DNA of 64,000 nt. Source: Desulfobacula sp. (GTDB lineage: Bacteria; Desulfobacterota; Desulfobacteria; Desulfobacterales; Desulfobacteraceae). Shown one piece after another: positions 1-7,713 of the stretch. The position numbers were made by a program, and so were the translations under genes. Every line of letters begins with the position of its first letter. Position 1 is the stretch's first letter. The stretch is taken from contig NZ_JAQYWD010000018.1 in the NCBI RefSeq assembly GCF_030145145.1, positions 1-64,000 on the forward strand, written 5' to 3'. A model generated the notes under the pieces. The model made no database searches, was not told where the DNA came from, and saw nothing but the letters and a program-made list of their open reading frames with translations.

Positions 1-676
1 CCGCCTATTTTTTTCATAAAAAAAGACCCTATCCTGAGTCTCATTTAATCTGATATTTTTTCAGAATGGTCAATTTATTTTGAAAATTTCGTACTTCATT
101 TGTTTAATTTAGCGCGCTGCTTAACAACTGTTCTCTTTCCAGTCTTCTGATATTTATTACGTCCCTTGATATTATAGATTTACCAAGAGGTTGAAGCAAA
201 GTCAATCCTTCCCAATCCTTGCGGCTTTACGGCTTGTTTTAAAAGGATTTTCTGTGAATGGAAGGTTTTTTTCACCATAGAATTTATCGGGCTTATTTGG
301 GGGTTGAATCGCTTGGGGGAAGATCTATCTGCAATTGTGTTGATTCACATATCAGCGGAATTGAATGTTGTGACATACCAGATCTTGTGGTCTAAAAAAC
401 ATAAAGAAAGCGACCAATTACAGGGATAGTCTTGGGTATTTTTTGAATCCTGAAAAGACAGGGATATTGTAGAAGTAAACGCCCCAATCACCCCCTAAAT
501 CTGAACTGCTTTATTTTTAAAAATTTGAATTGATATCTTTGATCCTTTTGATGTCCTATGTCAGGTATCCATAGAATAATAATACTTGAGTTGTGTTCCT
601 ATCCTACCTGCTCATTAACGAATAGTTTGTTCAGTATTTCAATCAAAAATAAAAAATATAAATGATCCTCTTTCCC
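1..676. other. Left-edge region without a confident gene
   Basis: AT-rich sequence lying downstream of the NACHT gene. Short reading frames on the minus strand end near positions 100-120 and could be the tail of a decayed gene, but none has a start, a ribosome site or a recognisable motif. No att-like repeat, tRNA or piece of comM is visible, so the left end of the island must lie further left. Confidence 0.5.
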
Positions 677-3600
677 TCACTCAGCAATCTGACAGATATC
701 AAACCAACCTTCTTTCTGAGCGATCTCTCCGACAGGTATTAGCTTTTTATTAGCGTTTGTGCGGCATACTTTTTCAGAGAGAAAAACTATTAATCTAGGA
801 TATCTTTTGCAGTCTTCCATTATGTTTTTTGCAATTTCATAAGGGATGTCAAAACCCTTTTCGTATGGATACATATGATATCTAAAATAAAGGTTATATT
901 TTCTAATCTTAGCTTCTTTAAAGCTTTTAAGTTTAACATAAACCTCTTTGATATTTTGAAGGTTTAAATCATTTACTGGATTTAGCATAAATTCATTTAT
1001 AAGATGTTCCATTTGTGATTGTAAAATATCTTCAATATCACCTGAATAATTTTTTATGTTTTCGAAGATAAATTGTTGTTTTTGATGTAACGGGAAACGT
1101 AAACTTAAAATATATTTTATAGAGCTCGATACTTTTTGACTCTTGATCATAGCCCTTATAAATCTTTGTTGAACGGGTTTGAATGTTGAGACCTCAGCGA
1201 TTTGTTTTTGAGAGGCAATTAATTTTTTAAATTCATCCTCGTCTAAGCTTTTAACTTTTTGGTTCGCTATAGGTAATAACTGATTAATGGTTTTTGGAGT
1301 GGCCCAGGTAAAAAACACAAGCAAAGAAAAAATAATTTGCTTTGAATTTTTAAGTTCCTTTTCCCACCATTTAATGTTTCCAGATTTCAGACGAGCATGT
1401 CTAACTCGTTTGCAAAGAGATTGATTAGAATCACAAAGATTTGAATATTGGTCACAACGCTCTTCCTTTGATTTAATTCCAGCAGATACAATCGAGATTA
1501 AATTAAACAACCAATTATCTTCCAGGATAGTTCTTCCAGTCTCTACAAGCCTATCCCACGGTTCTATTTTCCTTTTCCATACACTAATATCAGTATCGAA
1601 AGTTTTATTATTTTTATCAAAAAAATCCCTAATTTTTTCATCTACCTGGTCTTTAACATCAAAATTCAATAAAGCTTCATTATCGACGTAATAATACCTT
1701 GTCCTTTGATGAATATAATCTAAAAATGAACTATTTTCTTCTTCAACTCTGAGGATGTAAGACAGCACGAAAGTATTAAGATAAAGGTTTAAAGACGATA
1801 GAGCATTTAATTCTGATTTTTCAGGTGTGAACACTAGTTCTCCACTCAGAATTCCTTTTAAAACTGTCTTTTTTAACAGGAAATCATTTTGTATCAACTG
1901 GCTTCCTTGTTTAGCATTTAGGATAATTTGAAGACGGTTTAAATGTTCCAAAGGGTTTTGATTCAAAATAGAAACTAAAATCTTTTTATCAACTAAGTGC
2001 AAAATACCCAATAGATATGCATACTCTAGCCAGATCGATAATTCTTCTTCATTAACTTGCTCAACATGTTCTTCCCAATATTTTTTCAGATGATATGGGT
2101 TCTCGGTTATTAACCCAATCAATTCATAAGCATAATCAATATTAGGAAATTTTTTCAATTGATTGAAACATTCTTCGACCAATTCCTTTCTTCCACATTC
2201 CTCTGGCAACAGAATTGATTCATTATTACTTCCCTCAAAATTTTGATTTAAAATATCACCAATATTCAAACCATCAATAATAATTTTGAGAACATTCTTT
2301 AATAAAACAGGGTATTGGGTGAAAACCCAATCTGATAGTAATTGTGCCGTCACAATCCTTGGATAATTTGTGTGTTTTAGAAATTCATCATTCTGAAGTT
2401 CTCCTAATTTATGAATAAGCATCGGTAGCTCACCTTTATCAAAACAACCAGCGAAAAATCTAACAACATTTTGCCAATAAAAATTACGTGATATAGCTTC
2501 AAATCTTTCTGGTTTTGTTCCGGTACTTTCGCAACCAGCGGGAGAATAAGGAGATGTCTCATATAGATATTTTGCGCAAAAATATTCTCTTAGCGGTTGA
2601 ACTTCGAACTCAAATGTACCTTGAACTCTTGAAACAAGTGCACATACTCGCTCCTCCATCACAGTAAATAATTGATCTGCAATATTTGTTTTATGTCCCT
2701 CTTTTTTTAAATAATCTTTTAATTGATCCTTCAATTGATTAATTTCAATTTTCCCGCTATTTTTATACATCTCCGCTTCTGAGTGTAAAATCCATGCCAA
2801 GTATTTATGTATATCAATTATCAAATCTCTATTATCACGTATGGTGATGTTTTTTTCTGATTCTCTATTAAAAAACAATTCAATGTAACTATCATAAAGC
2901 GCTGTTCTTTTATTAGGTAATGACTCTCCTCGAGTATTTAATAGACTTATTAAAATGGCTAACTGCATTGGGCTTTTAGCTAAACTTCGCAAATGAGGTA
3001 ATTCCAGTTTTTCATCTACTAAACGCTTAATTTCTGACGCTTCCCTACTGTTCAATCTTTTAGCTTTAATCCATTTATCAACATACTGTCTTATGTTTTG
3101 TAATGTAATATCAGTGAGTTCAAAGTTGGGGTACTCATCAACCGGAAAACCTACTGAGCTTGATAGCGCCGCAGGACGGCTCGTAATAATAATTTGGATT
3201 GATTTAGAATTTTGAGTTAATCGATTAACCCCTTTCTTTACAAAGGTAATAATTTCTTCTCTTAATTCCAGATCGGCTATTTCATCAAATCCATCTAAGA
3301 CAATTAATATTGAACTCAACTTGAAAATGGAAACCAAATCGTTTGAATTAAATTCAAACAAATTAGAGTGATAGCAAATGTGAGCTACTAAGAATGATTC
3401 TAAAGATTTCGCCCAAATTTTTGAGAAATATTCTTCACTTAGAATCCCAGAGTAGGGATTTTTGAATTCCATCCAAGTAGCTATGTCACGTAAATCGATT
3501 TTAAATGGTAATCTGACGGGCACCTTCAGAAAATCGTTTGGAATAGAATTAAAATCCTCCTTTTTATTTAAAAGACGAATTCTATGAATTTGACAAATAT

Positions 3601-4465
3601 ATTGTGCTATGGTGGATTTTCCTTGACCGGGGCCACCTTCTAACACAATTTTATGTATATCCTTTTGTACCAATTGATTCAAAAGAAATGAAGCTGCACC
3701 GATTCCGTTTTCTTCTTGGTATGCATATAGTCTTTCATGATCTTCATTAAATAAATCAAGATTACGGAATCTATATAAAATTTTTCTGAATTTTTTATTT
3801 TTATGGTTATATTTTTTTATTTGAATTGGAACGTCAACAAATAAATCTAACAAACGATTTTGTAACTCAATTTGTTTGAATTTTACTTCATTGTCCATTT
3901 CATATTGATCTGCTAAATATGCCTGTATAACGCTTTGACGCCTTTCCTTGGCTTTAGTGATGTTTTCAAATAGTATTGAATTTAAAATATCTTGGCCACT
4001 CAATATTTGAGGAAATGACCATTTGATCAAAGGGTTTGTTTCTATTTTTCGAGACAAGTCATCCCTCCACCAGCAAAAAGAAGGGATATCTATGTTGTCA
4101 TCTAATATTTTTTGTAATTTATCTATGGCACCAACGTCAAGATGAGCAGTGCCTTTTACATTTGTAATTAGATAATAGGATTTCGCTCCTCTTTCAATAA
4201 GCCTTTTAATCTTTGTAATTTCACCTTCAATTGTCGCTACTAACCACTTGTGAATATCTCTTTCCTGCTTTGGATTCCTTACATATTTGACTTGGAATAC
4301 AATAAATTCTCTTTTAGAAGAATCAAATACATAAGCTATTGAATCTCTACCGCCATCTGGTTGTCCCACTGGGAATGCTTGCATGTTTTCAAATTCATTG
4401 CTCAACAAGCAATGACAAAATTCTTGAAATTGTTCGTCTCCTAAATTTTCATACAAGTAATCCAT
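677..4465 (-). CDS. NACHT NTPase with N-terminal Mrr-like nuclease domain (probable anti-phage protein)
   Basis: A 1,262-residue protein. The head (about residues 1-150) looks like an Mrr/PD-(D/E)XK restriction nuclease domain: it has DGGRD at 37-41 and Q58-V-K60 in the expected order. A NACHT-type P-loop NTPase follows, with Walker A GGPGQGKST at 277-285, Walker B ending LDGFDE at 390-395 and a TSRP sensor-like segment at 429-432. The remaining 800 residues are mostly helical without a family I can name and probably form the sensor. In known bacterial NACHT proteins, which are relatives of eukaryotic NLRs, the C-terminal part detects phage and the N-terminal effector is then released; this supports a defence role by analogy. 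It stands alone on the minus strand, is very AT-rich, and lies in an island with recombinases. The start ATG has only a weak ribosome site (AAGGAAAAAGT) nearby. The nuclease assignment is less certain than the NTPase. Confidence 0.8.
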   Translation of the reverse strand: MDYLYENLGDEQFQEFCHCLLSNEFENMQAFPVGQPDGGRDSIAYVFDSSKREFIVFQVKYVRNPKQERDIHKWLVATIEGEITKIKRLIERGAKSYYLITNVKGTAHLDVGAIDKLQKILDDNIDIPSFCWWRDDLSRKIETNPLIKWSFPQILSGQDILNSILFENITKAKERRQSVIQAYLADQYEMDNEVKFKQIELQNRLLDLFVDVPIQIKKYNHKNKKFRKILYRFRNLDLFNEDHERLYAYQEENGIGAASFLLNQLVQKDIHKIVLEGGPGQGKSTIAQYICQIHRIRLLNKKEDFNSIPNDFLKVPVRLPFKIDLRDIATWMEFKNPYSGILSEEYFSKIWAKSLESFLVAHICYHSNLFEFNSNDLVSIFKLSSILIVLDGFDEIADLELREEIITFVKKGVNRLTQNSKSIQIIITSRPAALSSSVGFPVDEYPNFELTDITLQNIRQYVDKWIKAKRLNSREASEIKRLVDEKLELPHLRSLAKSPMQLAILISLLNTRGESLPNKRTALYDSYIELFFNRESEKNITIRDNRDLIIDIHKYLAWILHSEAEMYKNSGKIEINQLKDQLKDYLKKEGHKTNIADQLFTVMEERVCALVSRVQGTFEFEVQPLREYFCAKYLYETSPYSPAGCESTGTKPERFEAISRNFYWQNVVRFFAGCFDKGELPMLIHKLGELQNDEFLKHTNYPRIVTAQLLSDWVFTQYPVLLKNVLKIIIDGLNIGDILNQNFEGSNNESILLPEECGRKELVEECFNQLKKFPNIDYAYELIGLITENPYHLKKYWEEHVEQVNEEELSIWLEYAYLLGILHLVDKKILVSILNQNPLEHLNRLQIILNAKQGSQLIQNDFLLKKTVLKGILSGELVFTPEKSELNALSSLNLYLNTFVLSYILRVEEENSSFLDYIHQRTRYYYVDNEALLNFDVKDQVDEKIRDFFDKNNKTFDTDISVWKRKIEPWDRLVETGRTILEDNWLFNLISIVSAGIKSKEERCDQYSNLCDSNQSLCKRVRHARLKSGNIKWWEKELKNSKQIIFSLLVFFTWATPKTINQLLPIANQKVKSLDEDEFKKLIASQKQIAEVSTFKPVQQRFIRAMIKSQKVSSSIKYILSLRFPLHQKQQFIFENIKNYSGDIEDILQSQMEHLINEFMLNPVNDLNLQNIKEVYVKLKSFKEAKIRKYNLYFRYHMYPYEKGFDIPYEIAKNIMEDCKRYPRLIVFLSEKVCRTNANKKLIPVGEIAQKEGWFDICQIAE

Positions 4466-4936
4466 ACTTTTTCCTTAAATAATTATTTATAAATAGTTAA
4501 ACTCATAAAATTAGTTTTTAGATACAATTTACCATAACAAGTAATTGAACGGTTCCGTATAGCCGAGATATCCGGTTAACCGCATATCATGAATGTTTGA
4601 GTGATATACGACTATAAATAATTGTGATATTGGATCAAGGGCTTATTATCATATAAACTGAGATAAACACCCCCAGCAGCAAAAAGCAACAGGAAAAATA
4701 AATACAGCGTTTGGCTGTCCAGTAGTCAAAGATTCTTGCATGATCATGACTTCAACATTTACCGGAAAATGGTTTTGATTTGCACCGGTATCTTTGACAT
4801 TTCATCCAGTGGACTATTATTAACAGTCTCAGGGTGTTAACTTATAGTCTGGCACCATATCTTGTGATTGATGGAAACTTTATTCATCACACAGATAATC
4901 AACGATATAATATGTACAAAACACTTTAGCAGACTT
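4466..4936. other. Gap upstream of the NACHT gene
   Basis: AT-rich sequence that should contain the promoter of the minus-strand NACHT gene. I see no convincing gene, repeat or RNA in it. An open frame on the plus strand beginning at 4868 runs antisense to the phage-gene remnants and is not credible as a gene. Confidence 0.5.
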
Positions 4937-5176
4937 CTATTGTTTCAATTTCATCTTTCCAGACAAGAAAGCCCAACCATCTCTGGTCATTTTATACATG
5001 GGCCGAAATTGCCCATTTCTATCTGGATAAGACCCCTCCTGAAAATTCAGGGCGGCGAATTCTTCACTACAGTCAAGGCTCTCCAGCTTTTGGATGACAT
5101 TTTTATGTTGCTTCCCAAAAGTGTTTTCCAGGGTTCTTGTATCTGTCATGGGAACACCAACATCAACTGTCTCCAA
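4937..5176 (-). pseudogene. Rha-family phage regulatory protein, truncated remnant
   Basis: The translation matches the N-terminal half of Rha/antirepressor-type phage proteins: a segment reading TFGKQHKNVIQKLESLDCSEEF, then ALNF, then MYKMTRDGWAFL. The family normally continues with a segment of the type GFTGKKAAQFKEAYI; here it breaks off after WAFLSGKM. The first ATG is at 5149 and has no ribosome site. The frame overlaps the end of the BRO-type remnant upstream. I read the two as debris of a prophage regulatory region. A functional short protein is unlikely. Confidence 0.65.
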
Positions 5177-5505
5177 ATCTGGGTGCCTTTTAATATGCCT
5201 TTGTTTTTATAATTGCAGTCTGCAACAATCCATTCTTCAAACTTTTCAGCGGCAGGAAGTTTGGATCTCATGATCAGTCGGTAAACATCTCTTTCAGGGA
5301 TGATTTTTGTCTGGGGATCAAGGGTGCCCATTTCGGTCACCCCTATATGTTGTGGTGCTTTGCAGTGCATTCGTATAGCCTTTGCGGTATTCGAGTACCC
5401 CAAAATCGTAGCTACATCTTTACCAACAAACCAAGGATTCCCATCTTCATCTGTAATTGTTCTCACCACATCTGTTCCACCGAATACAAATTCTTTCAAA
5501 AACAA
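5146..5505 (-). pseudogene. BRO-N domain antirepressor, truncated remnant
   Basis: The frame gives a BRO-N domain: WFVGKDVATILGYSNTAKAI near residues 25-44, a MGTL...TKIIPERDVYRLIMRSKLP block, then KFEEWI. In intact family members the EEW motif is followed by V/I-x-x-E-V-L-P-x-I-R-K and a C-terminal domain; here the similarity stops after EEWIVAD and the frame runs into an unrelated tail that overlaps the Rha-type remnant. This looks like a deletion junction between two phage regulatory genes. BRO-N proteins bind DNA and often act as antirepressors in prophages. Confidence 0.65.
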
Positions 5506-6221
5506 GGCCTATAGCCCCCTCACAATGAATAGTTTTTATTTTTGTGGGTATTACCCTTGTACTTTTTACGAGAAAAGCCACTTGAGAGGTGTTATTTTTT
5601 TGCTGATTTTACAAGTTTCATAGAAACGGGGGTTTTTGTTGAGACCATTTAAAGGGCTTACCTGTTGCTTTGGTAACCCATTCCCATTCAATCAAAGCCT
5701 CTTACCTTGCCGTTGTTTTCTTCTAAACCATCAATCATAAAATATAGGTGCATTTTAATATGTCCTTGTTTTTCTGAAGGTTGGAATATGAGCTACCAGG
5801 ATTTTGCCAAGCTTGAAACCCTGTATTGACCACAGGAGCAATTTTGCCCTCTTGAGAGCTGAGTGACAGGTATAATTCCCTTGTTAAAATAATTCTATGC
5901 AATGTAATCGACTTAAACAGCCTCTTTTTTAGGTGTTGAGGGTATCACTCAACGAGAAATATCGTGAGTTTGGACTCAGCACATAAGATATCTTTCGGTG
6001 ATAATAAATTTAACCTTGGTTGGAGACCCCCTGGTTAATGTCCAATATTGGACTCAAAGGTGATAATCTGAATGTTAGTCTTTGGGCAAGAACTAACATT
6101 CGTTAGAATAAATAATCATTACAGTTATTTACAAACAACAAAGATAATCCTTGCTTTTTGAATGTTAGTTTTATATACTAATAAACATCAACACTAACTT
6201 TCAAACACAAGGACACACGAC
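5506..6221. other. Gap between prophage remnants and tyrosine recombinase
   Basis: About 700 bases with no credible coding region. The only structure I can support is the set of GAATGTTAGT repeats between 6070 and 6169, listed separately. The rest looks like decayed phage sequence. Confidence 0.5.
6070..6169. promoter_or_regulatory. GAATGTTAGT repeats upstream of the tyrosine recombinase
   Basis: A perfect 10-bp inverted repeat, GAATGTTAGT at 6070-6079 and ACTAACATTC at 6092-6101, is separated by 12 bases. A third, direct copy of GAATGTTAGT is at 6160-6169, 53 bases before the recombinase ATG at 6222, and a partial inverse ACTAACTTTC lies at 6193-6202. No T-run follows the inverted repeat, so a terminator is unlikely. 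Repeats placed this way suggest an operator or recombinase-binding sites. Confidence 0.55.
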
Positions 6222-6821
6222 ATGGGAACAGCAATTAACAAACCAGGCCTTGGACAGAAAAAAACAGTAGAACCAATCAGACGCTTAAAAGATATCAAAG
6301 CCATTAAAAAGATCTTGTCTGATAAACCCCGTGATTTATTGTTATTCACCTTGGGTATCAATAATGGATTGAGAGCAGGTGATCTGCTTAAATTAAAAGT
6401 GGGACAGGTCAGAGACTTAAAAGCTGGTGACTCTATCACAATCATAGAAGGTAAGACTGATAATAAGAATGTACTGGCTATCAACAAAAGTTCCTTTGAT
6501 GCTCTCCAAAACTTCCTATCAAACAACCCAGACATTGAGGATAACGCCTTTTTGTTTGGTGGACGCAAAGGGAATAAGGCACTTACTATACCGAGCTTAA
6601 ACAGGCTGATAAAGGCATGGACAGAAGATATCAACCTGAAGGGTAAGTATGGCACTCACACACTCCGTAAAACATGGGGATATATCCAGCGTACAGAGTT
6701 TGGCGTACCTATTGAGAAGATCACACAGCGTTACCTACACTCAAGCCCTGCTATCACCATGGGTTACTTGGGATTGCAGACCAAAGAGGTTGAAGATATC
6801 CTGATTAACAATGAGATTTAA
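6222..6821 (+). CDS. Small tyrosine recombinase / integrase
   Basis: A 199-residue phage-integrase-family enzyme that cuts and rejoins DNA through a tyrosine nucleophile. The catalytic set is readable in order: Arg51 in GLRAGD, Lys78 in EGKT, His146 and Arg149 in THTLRKTWG, His173 in YLHSS, and Tyr182 in MGYLG. It is about half the usual length and lacks most of the N-terminal arm- and core-binding domains, resembling the short integrases of genomic islands or integron-like cassettes. The ATG at 6222 follows an AAGGA-type site. Repeats just upstream may be its binding sites. Because the island junction at comM is next to a serine recombinase, this enzyme probably belongs to a nested or older element, not to the present integration. 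Confidence 0.9.
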   Translation: MGTAINKPGLGQKKTVEPIRRLKDIKAIKKILSDKPRDLLLFTLGINNGLRAGDLLKLKVGQVRDLKAGDSITIIEGKTDNKNVLAINKSSFDALQNFLSNNPDIEDNAFLFGGRKGNKALTIPSLNRLIKAWTEDINLKGKYGTHTLRKTWGYIQRTEFGVPIEKITQRYLHSSPAITMGYLGLQTKEVEDILINNEI

Positions 6822-6853
6822 TAGCCCACAGAGAGGCCACCAAGCCTGCTTAT

Positions 6854-6994
6854 CTATGCTTTTTCATCAATTCTAACAAGCTCATTGCAATTGTGGCAAA
6901 CCATGGCAAGGCTTAACACAAAACCTTTAAAAAGAACTCTGTCACAAAAAGGACAGCGGTATATCTTTAATTCTTTATCATCAATCATTGTCAT
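6854..6994 (-). CDS. Com-like small zinc-finger protein (46 aa)
   Basis: A 46-residue frame on the minus strand with a compact four-cysteine zinc-binding pattern: YRCPFCDRVLFKG, then about 12 residues, then VCHNCNEL. The spacing and the LFKG segment resemble Com, the small zinc-finger translational activator of the mom gene in phage Mu, and many Com-like proteins of prophages. Two in-frame ATGs are at 6994 and 6988; an AAAGGAATG site precedes the first. It is convergent with the tyrosine recombinase, ending 32 bases from it. In Mu, Com binds mRNA; here no target gene next to it can be named, so the RNA-binding role is inference. Too short for most gene callers. Confidence 0.65.
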   Translation of the reverse strand: MTMIDDKELKIYRCPFCDRVLFKGFVLSLAMVCHNCNELVRIDEKA

Positions 6995-7362
6995 TCCTTT
7001 CTGCTTACTGGTGTAACGAATAATAATAACACTGAGAGCAAACCTATTCGCTTCTTCATAATCAAGTAAGTCCCCTCACACCCTGCTCATAAGCCATACA
7101 GAAATTTAAATACCATGAGAACATCAACTCAGAATGCATGCCTCTAAAATCACACCACGATATTTTATATCTATCAGGTGCCCTATCCCTCCCAAACCCC
7201 CTGGGCGCTTAACACCTATCTATATACTTACCGTATTTTGGGAATAAGCTTGAAGCGACCTATGAATACGACTTTACTTCCCTACTCCATCCTGATACAG
7301 CTTTAATACTCAAATTGATTAGTTTAAATTATTCTCGGAATCCTGTTTCCAATGGAGTTAGT
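6995..7362. other. Gap between Com-like gene and MazG-like gene
   Basis: No coding region or repeat is supported here. It must hold the promoter of the MazG-like / nuclease-helicase pair, but I cannot point to a convincing -35/-10 pair. Confidence 0.4.
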
Positions 7363-7713
7363 ATGGACATCAAATCTATTCAAGAAAGATTACAACGCTT
7401 CGCTGATGAACGAGACTGGGAACAATTCCATTCTCCTAAAAACCTGGCAATGGCTCTTAGTGTAGAATCCTCGGAGTTGGTTGAGCATTTTCAATGGTTG
7501 ACTCAGGAACAAAGCAGAGAATTGCCAAAAGAAAAAATAGGAGCGGTTGAGCAAGAGATTGGAGATGTTTTTATATATTTAATGAGACTCGCTGATAAGC
7601 TTAATATTGATTTGTTGCAGGCGGCCCAAAGAAAGATTGAAGTTAACGAGCAAAAGTACCCTGTAGCTAAAGCAAAGGGAAATGCTAAAAAATACACAGA
7701 GCTTGAAAAGTGA
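7363..7713 (+). CDS. MazG-like nucleotide pyrophosphohydrolase
   Basis: A 116-residue protein of the all-alpha NTP pyrophosphatase superfamily (MazG-like / RS21-C6 type), which converts (d)NTPs to NMP and pyrophosphate. It has FHSPKNLAMALSVESSELVEHFQW near the start and EIGDVFIYLMRLAD later, supplying the ExxE and ExxD metal-binding pairs. The ATG at 7363 is chosen because GGAG lies at 7354-7357 with good spacing; an open frame continues 16 codons upstream without a ribosome site. The stop overlaps the GTG start of the next gene (GTGA), so the two are translationally coupled. Such stand-alone MazG proteins often accompany mobile-element defence genes. Substrate preference cannot be read from the sequence. 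Confidence 0.88.
   Translation: MDIKSIQERLQRFADERDWEQFHSPKNLAMALSVESSELVEHFQWLTQEQSRELPKEKIGAVEQEIGDVFIYLMRLADKLNIDLLQAAQRKIEVNEQKYPVAKAKGNAKKYTELEK

Noticed and set aside
1-250. Short minus-strand frames that could be the tail of a gene, or the other half of comM
   Set aside because: They have no Walker A or other comM motif and no start; I could not identify any protein.
4868-5212. Plus-strand 114-codon frame
   Set aside because: Antisense to the Rha/BRO remnants and without protein similarity.
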